Below, piece after piece: positions 41,720-50,297 of a stretch of 64,000 bases of DNA. Location of the stretch: NCBI RefSeq assembly GCF_003012935.1, contig NZ_PUDR01000007.1:124001-188000 (forward strand), written 5' to 3'. Positions within the stretch are counted from its first letter, which is position 1. Each line of letters starts with the position of its first letter. Origin of the DNA: Pannonibacter carbonis (GTDB lineage Bacteria; Pseudomonadota; Alphaproteobacteria; Rhizobiales; Stappiaceae). The notes under the pieces were generated by a model, which saw only the letters and a program-made list of their open reading frames with translations, did not search any database and had not been told where the DNA came from. A program made the position numbers and the translations under genes.

Positions 41720-44700
41720 CAGACAAGCCCTCTTTCTTCCACACTACTCCCGGAGATCCCTTTTCTGACATAGAAGCCGTTGGGGATCGCCTCCTGGACG
41801 AGCGGCACATGCGAAATCAGACCCACGGCACGGTTCTGTCGGACGATGGAGTTGAGGACCTGGAGTACCTGGTCGAGCGTGCCGGACCCGTTTTCGGTGT
41901 CGAGGCTTCCAAACCCTTCGTCGATGAAAATCGTGTCAAGCCGCACCTTGCCGCTCGCACTTTCGACCACGTCGGCAAGACCGAGTGCGAGAGCGAGCGC
42001 GGCAATGAACGTCTCGCCACCTGAGAGGGTGCTCGTGGCGCGCGATTTCCCGGTGTGAACATCGAACACCTGGATGCCAAGCCCGCGGCTACCTCGTCCG
42101 GCCCCGTCGAGATCTCGCTCGAGCCTGTAGCGGCCGGAGGTCATTGGCGCGAGCCGCAAGTTAGCCGCTTCCAGCACTTGGTCGAACATCGTGCCGATTG
42201 CGAATGTCTCCAACGACAGTCTTTGCGAGTTCTGCCCGTTTACCAGAGCTGCCAGTTCGCGCAGCGGGCCGGATGCAGCTTCAGCTTCATCAAGCTTGCG
42301 CAGGGTCTCCTCCAACCCCGTTCTCAGCTTATCCAGATGATCGACACGGCTCTGGGCGGCGACGCGCTCTTCTATCGCCCTGCCGAATGCCTCGGCATGG
42401 GTCTGGTGCGTTTCCCGTAGTGCTTCGAGATCAGGCCGGGACATCCCTTGGATCGCAGAGGCGGCATCTGTGGCTGCATCGGACGCACTCTTGTGCTCGC
42501 GCCGGTAGGTCTCGACGGCTTCCCTATCCTCATCGAGAGTTTCGATGGCCGGCTTGAGAGACTGAAACGCCTCTGCTGTGAGGCCAGCGCCAGCCAGTCT
42601 TGTTCGGAAGACCTCCGCCGCCTTCTGATGGCGCGTCTTGCTGTCCGCGAGCGCCTTGTCCGCGCTTTCGAGATCCTTGACCGTGCCGAGTGCTTTTTCG
42701 CGAGCGGAGTTCAGCGCCTTTTCCGCCGCGGTCCGCGCCGCCTGAAGCGACTCCAGCGACCCGGTCACCTTCTCGAGTGTGGCCGCGAGCGCCGGCACAT
42801 CGCGGAGGTTCTCCGGCACCTCTGCGAGCCTGCCATCGCGCGCCGCTTTGGCCTCAGTTGCCTTGTTCCGCCGCTCATCGAAGCAGTCTCGCAACTCATC
42901 GCGTTTCCGCTCCAATTCCTCGATCTGCAGTTCCAGTTCCTCGATCCCGGTCTCCGCGGCAAGAATGTCGACCCGGGGCCCAAGCGCTGCGAGTGCGTCG
43001 TCTTCACGACCGATCTGTGCCGCGATGACGGCTGCACGCTCCGCTGGCGGTTCAAGGGTGGACAAGCGCTTCTGTCGCTCCTCGAGCGTCGCTTGCACCC
43101 CGACCAGTGCTTCGCCAGCTTGCCGGGCTTCACGATCGGCGGCCAGCCATGCTTCTCGTGACTCTCGGAATGCCTTGTCCAGGCCGGCACTACCGATTTC
43201 GCCAGTCGCCGGCGCAGGATGTTCGGTTGCGCCGCAGACCGGACATGGCGACCCTGCTTCCAGTCTCGTCGCAAGGTGCAGCGCCTGTGCGGCCGCGAGA
43301 TTTCTTTCGGCCGTCTCATAATCATCTCGCGCCTTCTCGGCCTTTCCGGCCGCAGCTTCCGACTTCCGCAGTTGTTCTTCGACAGCGGCCTGAGCCGTTG
43401 CAACATCCTGCAAGGCGCCCTCGTAGGGCTTGGCGGCCAGATGCCGTTTGTCGAGCTCTGCGCGCCGGCCCGCGATCTCGGCGCGCTTCGCCTCCGTTTC
43501 GCGTGCAGCTTTCAGCTCGGCGCTTTTCGTGATGCGCTTCTCCTGGAGCTTGGTCAGTTGTGCCTTTGCCGCCTGAAAAGCGTTGTCGGCGTCCCGCTGC
43601 TCTTTCAGCGCGGTTTCGACTGCCTGATTGCTATCGGCTGCTGCCTCGAGGATTCGACCATACCGCTCCAGTTCATCGCTTCTCCGGCGCAGGGTTTCGA
43701 CCTCATCGGCACGGTCTTCCTCACGCCGGAGCGCCTCTGCCGCCTTTTCTGCTTGTTTCGCGGCGATATCGGCGGCCTTGTCTGCCTCTTCGCGCTTGGT
43801 CTCGGCTTCACCAACCTCGCGTTCGGCATCCCTCACACGTTCCTCGACATCGATCAGACCGCGCGCGCGCTCGGCTTGTCGGACCTGCTCGGCAAGCGCC
43901 TCGATATCGTCCTTCCGCGCCTCAAGTGCGCGAAGCCGCTCCCTCATCTTTTCGGCCGCCGCGAACTTTTCCTCGATGGCCTCCGCCTGGTGCAACGCCC
44001 TCTCGGCAACTTCCGCCGTCGCCTTCTTGGTTTCTTCGATCGCGCGAAGTTCCGCACATCTCGCAGTTGCGGTTTCGATGCCCGCGATCAGTGCATCGGT
44101 GCTCTCGAATCCTTCTGCCGCGAGCTGCCTGGCACAGAGCGCACGTTCATCCCGCACCTGCCGTTCAGCCTCATCGGCTGCGGACTTGAGATCGGCCATG
44201 AGCTTCTCGTACAGCGAGACATCGAAGAGTTCTCGCAGGATTTCGAGACGCTCTTTCGTCTTGGCCGAAAGGAACTTCTCGAAGCGCCCTTGCGGCAGAA
44301 GGACGATTTGCCGGAACTGCTCAGAGCCGTATCCGAGCATCTCCATGACAGCCGCGTCGACGTCGCGCACCTTCTTCTCGGCTACGATCTTGCCCTGTGC
44401 CGCATCTGTAATTGCGTCGAGCGACATTCCGGTCGCATCGAACAGATAAGCTTCGTGCGTGCTACGGGTCTCGCCCTCACCGCGCGCCTTGGGTCGCATC
44501 TGGTCGGGTCGGCGAAGCACGACATATCGCCGCTCACCAATGTCGAATACGAACTCTGCCTCGGTCATTACATCCGGATCGGCGTGATCCGAGCGCAGCG
44601 ACGGAGCGTCTTGCTCCGCCTTGGCCGCTTCTCCAAAGAGCGCAAAGGTCATTGCGCTGAAGATGGTCGATTTGCCTGACCCCGTCTGTCCGTATATGCC

Positions 44701-44793
44701 GAAGAGGCCCGCCTTGACGGCATCCCGGAAGTCGATGACGACCCGGCTAGGATATGGACCGAACGCCTGAAGTGTGAGCCGAACCGGTCTCAT
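41719..44793 (-). CDS. sbcC: SbcC/Rad50-like ATPase
   Basis: A 1024-residue ABC-type ATPase with the Rad50 layout. The N-terminal half-domain has Walker A YGQTGSGKST at residues 34-43 and the Q-loop segment EQFRQIVLLPQGRFEKFL. Two long coiled coils (about 200-500 and 540-850) flank a zinc hook CPVCG at residues 517-521. The C-terminal half has signature LSGGETFIAALALALGLA and Walker B TIFIDEGFGSLD. With SbcD it forms an ATP-dependent nuclease that opens hairpins and processes DNA ends. Here it lies inside phage genes, so it is probably a cargo copy and not the housekeeping one. Confidence 0.95.
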   Translation of the reverse strand: MRPVRLTLQAFGPYPSRVVIDFRDAVKAGLFGIYGQTGSGKSTIFSAMTFALFGEAAKAEQDAPSLRSDHADPDVMTEAEFVFDIGERRYVVLRRPDQMRPKARGEGETRSTHEAYLFDATGMSLDAITDAAQGKIVAEKKVRDVDAAVMEMLGYGSEQFRQIVLLPQGRFEKFLSAKTKERLEILRELFDVSLYEKLMADLKSAADEAERQVRDERALCARQLAAEGFESTDALIAGIETATARCAELRAIEETKKATAEVAERALHQAEAIEEKFAAAEKMRERLRALEARKDDIEALAEQVRQAERARGLIDVEERVRDAEREVGEAETKREEADKAADIAAKQAEKAAEALRREEDRADEVETLRRRSDELERYGRILEAAADSNQAVETALKEQRDADNAFQAAKAQLTKLQEKRITKSAELKAARETEAKRAEIAGRRAELDKRHLAAKPYEGALQDVATAQAAVEEQLRKSEAAAGKAEKARDDYETAERNLAAAQALHLATRLEAGSPCPVCGATEHPAPATGEIGSAGLDKAFRESREAWLAADREARQAGEALVGVQATLEERQKRLSTLEPPAERAAVIAAQIGREDDALAALGPRVDILAAETGIEELELQIEELERKRDELRDCFDERRNKATEAKAARDGRLAEVPENLRDVPALAATLEKVTGSLESLQAARTAAEKALNSAREKALGTVKDLESADKALADSKTRHQKAAEVFRTRLAGAGLTAEAFQSLKPAIETLDEDREAVETYRREHKSASDAATDAASAIQGMSRPDLEALRETHQTHAEAFGRAIEERVAAQSRVDHLDKLRTGLEETLRKLDEAEAASGPLRELAALVNGQNSQRLSLETFAIGTMFDQVLEAANLRLAPMTSGRYRLERDLDGAGRGSRGLGIQVFDVHTGKSRATSTLSGGETFIAALALALGLADVVESASGKVRLDTIFIDEGFGSLDTENGSGTLDQVLQVLNSIVRQNRAVGLISHVPLVQEAIPNGFYVRKGISGSSVEERGLV

Positions 44794-45938
44794 TGCACAT
44801 CCTCTGTCTCACGCAGGCGACCAAGGGCCGATGCTACGACAGCCAGTTCTTTTTCCGAGATCCGGTCTTCGCGCACATGCTCGAGGAAGTCGCCAATGAC
44901 TTCGACAGGGCTCGCAGCCGCCGGAGCGCGCCCCGCCAGCGATTTGACTTCTGGCGCGCGATCGTTCCGCTCGTAAACAAGTTCACAAGCGTTCGGGAAC
45001 ACGTCGCGGATGCGCTTCATTCCATCGATCACGGGCGTATCGTCGGTAAGAACGATCTTGATGAAATCGTCAGATCGGTCCGCGAGGAGAAGCTCTGCGT
45101 GTCGTCCCCTCAAAACGCGCACCCGACGAATGGGCTCGAAGGGAATGGTCTCTACCGTCGTTCGGCCGACCGCATCGATCTCGACGAGGCTCATCGACTT
45201 CTGGCAGTCAGATTCATCAAATCCGAAAGCCAATGGCGATCCCGAATACCGGATATGAGATGCACCGACCGATTGCGGCCGGTGCAGATGCCCGAGCGCC
45301 ACATAATGAGCACCTTCGAACACGGATGAACTGACCGTCTCGACGCCCCCCACTCGAGTGAGAGGCCGCTCACTTTCGCTGCTCGCCGCCCCAGCTACAA
45401 AAGCATGCGAAACGACGACCCATCGCGCGCCATCGGGAATGTTACGCCGACTGCAAGCCACCTGAGCCGCGAGGATGTCCTCGGTGGTGTGGAGAGCTTC
45501 ATCGGCGAAACATTCGCGGGCGGCATACTCATAAGCGAAGGGCAACCCTGTGAACGCCACGGGTCCGTATGCGTCACTGAGGATCAGAGGTTTCTCGTCA
45601 GCACTGATGGCTCCGCGTATCAACGCGCGCCGTGTGTCGGTCATGATCGCCATGGATGCGATTCGATCACCAGAGTCGTGATTGCCGGCGATCATCACCA
45701 CGGCTGCCTCAGTCTCCGAGGCCACGCGCGCCAGGAACCCATTGAACTGGCGCACAGCAGACGTCGGTGGGGCAGCCCGATCAAATATATCTCCCGCAAT
45801 AACAAGGACATCAATACCATTCGACGTGATCGCCGAAACGATCTGATCGAGAACTGCGCCGTGGTCGGCATCCAGAGGGATCCCGTTCAACTGACGCCCG
45901 AGATGAAGGTCGGCGGTGTGGAGAATCCTCATTGCCAT
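44790..45938 (-). CDS. sbcD: SbcD/Mre11-like nuclease
   Basis: A 382-residue metallophosphoesterase-fold nuclease. Metal ligands are visible: Asp10 and His12 in TADLHLG, Asp50 in AGDIFDR, Asn86 and His87 in AGNHDSG, and later VVSHAFVAGA and ALGHLHRPQSV. A C-terminal capping domain follows residue 260. It is the nuclease partner of SbcC, whose start overlaps its stop by four bases. The ATG at 45,938 has almost no space behind the -10-like TTATAC on this strand, so the mRNA may be leaderless; a second ATG at 45,932 is possible. Confidence 0.95.
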   Translation of the reverse strand: MAMRILHTADLHLGRQLNGIPLDADHGAVLDQIVSAITSNGIDVLVIAGDIFDRAAPPTSAVRQFNGFLARVASETEAAVVMIAGNHDSGDRIASMAIMTDTRRALIRGAISADEKPLILSDAYGPVAFTGLPFAYEYAARECFADEALHTTEDILAAQVACSRRNIPDGARWVVVSHAFVAGAASSESERPLTRVGGVETVSSSVFEGAHYVALGHLHRPQSVGASHIRYSGSPLAFGFDESDCQKSMSLVEIDAVGRTTVETIPFEPIRRVRVLRGRHAELLLADRSDDFIKIVLTDDTPVIDGMKRIRDVFPNACELVYERNDRAPEVKSLAGRAPAAASPVEVIGDFLEHVREDRISEKELAVVASALGRLRETEDVQ

Positions 45939-45943
45939 AGTCC

Positions 45944-45967
45944 GTATAATTTTTAATCGTATAATTT
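45944..45967. promoter_or_regulatory. Direct repeat GTATAATTT in the sbcD/WYL divergent promoter
   Basis: GTATAATTT occurs at 45,944-45,952 and again at 45,959-45,967, a 15-base period. Each copy holds a perfect TATAAT for the rightward strand and TTATAC for the leftward strand. The 71-base gap separates the SbcD start from the WYL regulator start. A regulator bound here would cover promoters in both directions. Confidence 0.6.
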
Positions 45968-46009
45968 CTAGATGGACATTTCGTCAGGAGTCAAGGTAGG
46001 GATGCACCC

Positions 46010-46828
46010 ATGACGCTCGACGACCTCAAGCATGCTCAGAGAGAGCGCCTGATCTTTCTGGACCGCTGCCTGACTTGGCGGGGCATGGCGAACCGCAGGG
46101 ATCTGATCGAGCGCTTCGGTATCTCGACCGCGCAGGCGGCGCTGGACTTCCGTGTCTACCTAGGTCTCGCGCGCAGCACGCCGCCCATCTACGATCCGGT
46201 GCGAAAGACCTACATCGCCGCGAGCGAGCACGAGCCCTTAGCACCATCCGGCCTGACCGAAGCCTTCGATATCTTGGCGAGCGACGATGAAAGCACGCCT
46301 TCGGCCGCGTTGCCCCGACCAGAAAGGAAGGCAGATCGGAGGACCATCGCGCTTCTTCATCAAGCAATCAGGTCGGGGAAAGCCGTCCACGTCCGATACA
46401 CATCCATGTCGTCCGGCGCCGACGATGGGCAGTGGATCGCCCCGACCCGCTTCACGTCGGATGGTGAAAGCGTTCACGTGCGTGCCCACAGCTTCAAGCA
46501 CGGCGAATATCGGAACTACCTCCCGATCCGCATCGATCCTGACAGCTCGTTCGAGGAGAAACTCCTGGCTGAGCCACTGCCGGTGGACGTGGATTGGAAC
46601 ACTCGGGCAATCATCTGGCTGCGCCCGAAGTCAGGGCTTTCGGATCGACAAGCCAGCGTAGTCCGAAGGGAATTTGGCTTTGAGGGAGAGTTCCTGCGCG
46701 TTGAAACGCGGAAGGCACTGGAGTTCTTCTTCAATCGGCGTTGGGGACTGGATGAGAAGGGCGCGCGGCTTGAGCGGGCGAAAACTGAATACGAGCCGAT
46801 CGCGCCGGCATGGCCGAACGATCATTGA
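46010..46828 (+). CDS. WYL-domain regulator, BrxR/CapW-like
   Basis: A 272-residue regulator. The N-terminal winged helix (about 8-70) reads RLIFLDRCLTWRGMANRRDL and FGISTAQAALDFRVYLGLA, the pattern seen in BrxR/CapW proteins. A WYL domain (about 110-190) has AIRSGKAVHVRYTSMSSG, RFTSDGESVHVRAHSFKHGE and FRNYL-like YRNYLPIRI. A C-terminal domain follows. Proteins of this class repress anti-phage defence operons next to them and are thought to sense a nucleic-acid signal. It is divergent from sbcD across a 71-base promoter with direct repeats and probably represses the sbcDC operon. Confidence 0.88.
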   Translation: MTLDDLKHAQRERLIFLDRCLTWRGMANRRDLIERFGISTAQAALDFRVYLGLARSTPPIYDPVRKTYIAASEHEPLAPSGLTEAFDILASDDESTPSAALPRPERKADRRTIALLHQAIRSGKAVHVRYTSMSSGADDGQWIAPTRFTSDGESVHVRAHSFKHGEYRNYLPIRIDPDSSFEEKLLAEPLPVDVDWNTRAIIWLRPKSGLSDRQASVVRREFGFEGEFLRVETRKALEFFFNRRWGLDEKGARLERAKTEYEPIAPAWPNDH

Positions 46829-46860
46829 GAGCGCGGCAAGTGGTAACCTTTGAGCGGCTC

Positions 46861-47152
46861 GTGTCACCAACCGCCAGCGTCATCAACCGTGACACCATCC
46901 CCACGCGAAACTCGGTGACACGAGAAACTCTGCAATTCCAACGGTGTCACCGACCTTGCCGAGTGCCACCAACCGATTTTCTACCTTCATGTGAAGACCG
47001 ACATAGCGGGTGGCGCCCATCTCATCTCTACGAGGGAAATGATAGGGGGCATTGGTGACACCAAGAATGGTGACAGCGCCAGTTAATATATTGAAAAATA
47101 TTAGAAAGATCGTGTCACCAATCGAAAAAGGGCTTCACATAGTCGGTGACAT
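46861..47152. other. Origin-like repeat cluster with AT-rich tract
   Basis: Six exact copies of GTGWCAC start at 46,861, 46,889, 46,915, 46,944, 47,055 and 47,112, with near-copies at 46,963 (GTGCCAC), 47,070 (GTGACAG) and 47,146 (GTGACAT). Several share the longer form GTGTCACCAACCG. Between the copies at 47,070 and 47,112 lies a tract, 47,081-47,110, in which 26 of 30 bases are A or T. Repeats plus an AT-rich stretch resemble a replication origin with iterons. The whole gap 46,829-47,264 has no gene. Confidence 0.55.
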
Positions 47153-47264
47153 CGCTTGAACGGCGATAGCTGATAGCGGCTCCGGACCGGCTTGTTTCGT
47201 TGGGCTTTCCTAAGTATTCTGTGAACGATCAAAGCCGAAGGCCCACAGCTTGTGAGCCTTCACG

Positions 47265-47789
47265 ATGCACACACCGATCCCCGCGCAGGACGTTCGCCCC
47301 GAGCCGGGCGCGATTTTTCGATCCTGCATTCTCACCCTCGACCTTGCAACCACGACCGGCTGGGCGCTTCGCAGCCATGACGGACTGATCACCAGTGGCA
47401 CGGTCAGCTTTCGACCCGGCCGCTTCGACGGCGGTGGCATGCGGTTTCTCCGCTTCACCAACTGGCTGACCGAACTCGATCGGCTGTCCGGGCCCATCGC
47501 CGCCATCTGGTTCGAGGAGGTCCGTCGGCACGCCGGCACTGACGCGGCCCACATCTACGGCGGGCTGATGGCCACGCTTACATCGTGGGCCGAACTGCGC
47601 GGCATTCCCTATGAGGGCGTGCCGGTCGGAACATGGAAACGATGCGTCTGTGGCAAGGGCAACGCCAGCAAGGACGAAGTCGTCGCCGCCATGGTCGCCA
47701 GAGGCTTTGCGCCTTCCAGCTCCGATGAGGCCGACGCATTGGCCATCCTCCATTGGGCCATCGCGACGAACGGAGGCATCGATGGCTGA
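47265..47789 (+). CDS. RuvC-like Holliday junction resolvase of phage type
   Basis: A 174-residue protein with an RNase H fold. ILTLDLATTTGWALRSHDG holds the first catalytic Asp near residue 26, AAIWFEEVRRHAGTDAAHIY holds the Glu near residue 89, and SSSDEADALAILHW supplies the last Asp residues near 156-159. It cuts branched DNA before packaging. It follows the origin-like region and overlaps the endonuclease VII gene by eight bases. Confidence 0.85.
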   Translation: MHTPIPAQDVRPEPGAIFRSCILTLDLATTTGWALRSHDGLITSGTVSFRPGRFDGGGMRFLRFTNWLTELDRLSGPIAAIWFEEVRRHAGTDAAHIYGGLMATLTSWAELRGIPYEGVPVGTWKRCVCGKGNASKDEVVAAMVARGFAPSSSDEADALAILHWAIATNGGIDG

Positions 47790-48429
47790 CAAGTGGCATT
47801 CGCCGGTCGACCGCGTCTGCGAAACCTGCGGGTTGGCGTTCACGGTCCAGTACCAGACCACGCGGCGGTTGGGTGGCGGTCGTTATTGCTCGCCGACGTG
47901 CAATCCGCGCGTCAAGGGCGTCGCCCGAAGCAGGGTCGCCCTGAAAATGGGGGCAAAGCGCGCCCTCGTTGACGTTGCATGCGCCGGGTGTGGACGGAAC
48001 TTCCAGACGCGAGTGAAGAACATCGCGCGCGGCGGGGGACGCTATTGCTCGCGGGCATGCAACCCGGGCTATGAACGGCGTTACGAACCTTCGGAGAAAT
48101 ACCGCCGCCACAATCTGAAGCGGAACTACGGCCTCTCGAGCGCCGAGTTCGATCAAATGCGCTTGGCCCAGCAGAGTCGCTGCGCCATCTGCCGGTCGCT
48201 TCCGGACGAGCCCCACGGCGTGCTGGTGATCGACCACTGCCATATGACAGATCGCGTAAGGCAGTTGCTGTGTAACAACTGCAACATGGCTATCGGCCTG
48301 CTTCGCGACGACGCGGTCACCGCCACCAAATTGGCAGCTTATCTGCTCAGGCATGATCCCGACGAGACCGACGGCGAGTTGGCACTCTCCATTCTTCAGG
48401 AAACCCTGTACGCGGAGAGTCTCGCATGA
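47782..48429 (+). CDS. Recombination endonuclease VII-like protein
   Basis: A 215-residue protein with two Cys4-type N-terminal elements (CETCGLAF...CSPTCNP and CAGCGRNF...CSRACNP, residues 13-90) and a C-terminal endonuclease VII domain. The latter shows RNYGLSSAEFDQMRLAQQSR, CAICRSLP, VIDHCHMTDRVRQLLCNNCN and MAIGLLRDD. The family resolves branched phage DNA. The start at 47,782 overlaps the RuvC-like gene. Having two junction-cutting enzymes side by side is unusual. Confidence 0.9.
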   Translation: MADKWHSPVDRVCETCGLAFTVQYQTTRRLGGGRYCSPTCNPRVKGVARSRVALKMGAKRALVDVACAGCGRNFQTRVKNIARGGGRYCSRACNPGYERRYEPSEKYRRHNLKRNYGLSSAEFDQMRLAQQSRCAICRSLPDEPHGVLVIDHCHMTDRVRQLLCNNCNMAIGLLRDDAVTATKLAAYLLRHDPDETDGELALSILQETLYAESLA

Positions 48430-48626
48430 GGTGGTACCCGAAAGGCTACGGCGGCACGCGTCGGGATCCCGACCAGGTTAAACGCGATGGCTGGCATGAC
48501 GAGGGTGTGCTCGCCGTCTCCGTTGACGACCATCGCCTGACCTGGCCGGAGCGCGAGCTGGTGCGTCAACTCGGTGAGAAGCTGTATGGGCCACGTGCGG
48601 GCAACCGGGAGGCTGCGAATGGCTGA
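48426..48626 (+). CDS. Small phage protein, unrecognised
   Basis: A 66-residue protein with an ATG in a four-base overlap with the endonuclease VII gene. It begins MRWYPKGYGGTRRDPDQVKR and contains LTWPERELVRQLGEKLYGPR. Its end overlaps the DUF6362-like start by eight bases. The tight packing on both sides supports it as a real gene. Function unknown. Confidence 0.72.
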   Translation: MRWYPKGYGGTRRDPDQVKRDGWHDEGVLAVSVDDHRLTWPERELVRQLGEKLYGPRAGNREAANG

Positions 48627-49047
48627 GTGGACGCCTACTATGGTCGAGGACCGGCTCGAGAGCGCGGCCGACGTGTTCCGGTCGCAGCCCGAGGTGAAGC
48701 CGCAGGGCTACTTCAACGCCTGGCCCGAGTACTTCCACAGCTTCGCCGACCAGGTCGGCCAGGAGCCTCGGATGCGCCGACCCAAGCCCGGGCCGCGTGA
48801 CATCACGCAGGCCGAGGATGCTCTGCTCTGGCTGCGCTGGCTCGAAAAGGACGATGCTCGCCTGCTCTGGCTGCGTGCCAACCGGACGCCCTGGAAGCCG
48901 ATCTGCTGGGAACTCGGCATCAGCCGCGCCACCGCCAACCGGCGCTGGCAATACGGGATCGCGGTCATCGTCTGGCGGCTGAACGGCAGGCGCGTACCGA
49001 AGAAGCGGTCGATGGAGTTCGTAGTGGCGAAGGCGGGCCAGGCTTGA
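48619..49047 (+). CDS. DUF6362-like phage protein
   Basis: A 142-residue protein. MVEDRLESAADVFRSQPEVK, then PGPRDITQAEDALLWLRWLE and the helix-turn-helix-like PICWELGISRATANRRWQYG match the phage family I know as DUF6362. The HTH suggests DNA binding, possibly at packaging or late transcription sites. It ends inside a 28-base perfect inverted repeat. Confidence 0.8.
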   Translation: MAEWTPTMVEDRLESAADVFRSQPEVKPQGYFNAWPEYFHSFADQVGQEPRMRRPKPGPRDITQAEDALLWLRWLEKDDARLLWLRANRTPWKPICWELGISRATANRRWQYGIAVIVWRLNGRRVPKKRSMEFVVAKAGQA

Positions 49048-49070
49048 ATAGCGACGGAAGGCTATTCAAG
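49043..49070. terminator. Perfect 10-base inverted repeat before the fic gene
   Basis: CTTGAATAGC and GCTATTCAAG enclose an eight-base loop. The left arm includes the stop codon of the DUF6362-like gene. No T-run follows. It may terminate the early operon or serve as an operator for the fic gene, whose ATG is 51 bases downstream. Confidence 0.5.
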
Positions 49071-49121
49071 CTTGACGCCACATGTCTTAATAAGGACTGG
49101 TGGTTGTTAAAGGGTCGAACG

Positions 49122-50297
49122 ATGACGACAGAGCAGAACCAAAGGCTGGGCACCTTCGCTGAAACAAGCGTGGGCGGCGAACGCGTTCGCGCCTATGTGC
49201 CTGCGCCACTGCCGCCAAACCCGCCGCTCGACCTGCCGCAACTGATGAGTGTCTACGAACGCGCCATTGCGGCTGTCGGACGCCTCGACGGGATGGCGAC
49301 GATCCTGCCGTCGACCCCGCTCTTCCTCTACATGTACGTCCGCAAAGAGGCGCTGCTGTCTTCGCAGATCGAGGGGACGCAGTCCTCGCTGTCCGACCTC
49401 CTGCTCTTCGAAAACGACGAGGCGCCCACGGTTGAACTCGACGATGTCACCGAAGTCTCGAACTACGTCGCGGCGATCGAGCACGGTGTCGCCCGCATTC
49501 GCGGCGGCTTCCCGCTCTCGCTCCGCCTGATCCGCGAGATGCACGAGATCATCCTGAGGTCGGGCCGTGGAGCCACCAAGCAGCCCGGCGAATTCCGCCG
49601 ATCGCAGAACTGGATCGGCGGCACGCGCCCGGGCAACGCCCTATTCGTACCACCGCCTCCAAACCAGCTCGATGCCTGCCTTCATGCCTTCGAAGGCTTC
49701 CTGCACACCCGCGAGGCGGGCCTGCCGCCGCTCATCCGGGCCGGGCTTGCCCATGTTCAGTTCGAAAGCATCCACCCGTTCCTCGATGGCAACGGCCGAT
49801 TGGGACGGCTGCTGATCACGCTTATTCTGGTCGAGGCGGGTGTCCTGCGGGACCCGATCCTCTATCTCAGCCTGTTCCTGAAATCCCGACGCGATGACTA
49901 TTACCGGCTTCTGCAGGAAGTCCGCCAGGCGGGCACCTGGGAGGCCTGGATGGAGTTCTTCCTCACGGGGGTCGCGGAGACGGCCGAGCAGGCGTCCGAG
50001 ACCGCCCGCGACCTGATTGCCATGTTCGATGCGCACCGCACGCAGATCGGAGCGCTCGGGCGGTCCGCACCATCGGCGCTGCGCGTGCACGAATTCATGC
50101 AGGCCCGCCCCATCGTCACCATCCAGACGGTCGCGGACAGCCTCAAGACCTCGTTCCCGACGGCGGGTGGCGCGCTCGAGAAACTGGCGGACCTCGGCAT
50201 CGTGCGCGAGACGACCGGCAAGCAGCGCGGTCGCATCTACGCCTACTCCGACTATCTCGCCCTGCTGGATCGCGGCACCGAACCACTGCGCGCTTGA
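49122..50297 (+). CDS. Fic family AMP-transferase with N-terminal inhibitory motif
   Basis: A 391-residue Fic protein. The catalytic motif is HPFLDGNGRLGR starting at His218. The N-terminal inhibitory helix motif is SSQIEG at residues 80-85, so this is a class II, self-inhibited enzyme. A C-terminal winged helix follows (about 315-385) with VTIQTVADSLKTSFPTAGGA. Fic enzymes usually attach AMP to a Tyr or Thr of a target protein. The inhibitory Glu84 would block ATP until relieved. The start at 49,122 was chosen over an upstream ATG that overlaps the inverted repeat. It is a likely cargo gene. Confidence 0.92.
   Translation: MTTEQNQRLGTFAETSVGGERVRAYVPAPLPPNPPLDLPQLMSVYERAIAAVGRLDGMATILPSTPLFLYMYVRKEALLSSQIEGTQSSLSDLLLFENDEAPTVELDDVTEVSNYVAAIEHGVARIRGGFPLSLRLIREMHEIILRSGRGATKQPGEFRRSQNWIGGTRPGNALFVPPPPNQLDACLHAFEGFLHTREAGLPPLIRAGLAHVQFESIHPFLDGNGRLGRLLITLILVEAGVLRDPILYLSLFLKSRRDDYYRLLQEVRQAGTWEAWMEFFLTGVAETAEQASETARDLIAMFDAHRTQIGALGRSAPSALRVHEFMQARPIVTIQTVADSLKTSFPTAGGALEKLADLGIVRETTGKQRGRIYAYSDYLALLDRGTEPLRA

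Noticed and set aside
43219-44679. A 486-codon open frame on the plus strand
   Set aside because: It is the complement of the SbcC coiled-coil region, and its Leu/Cys/Arg-rich composition reflects that region's codons.
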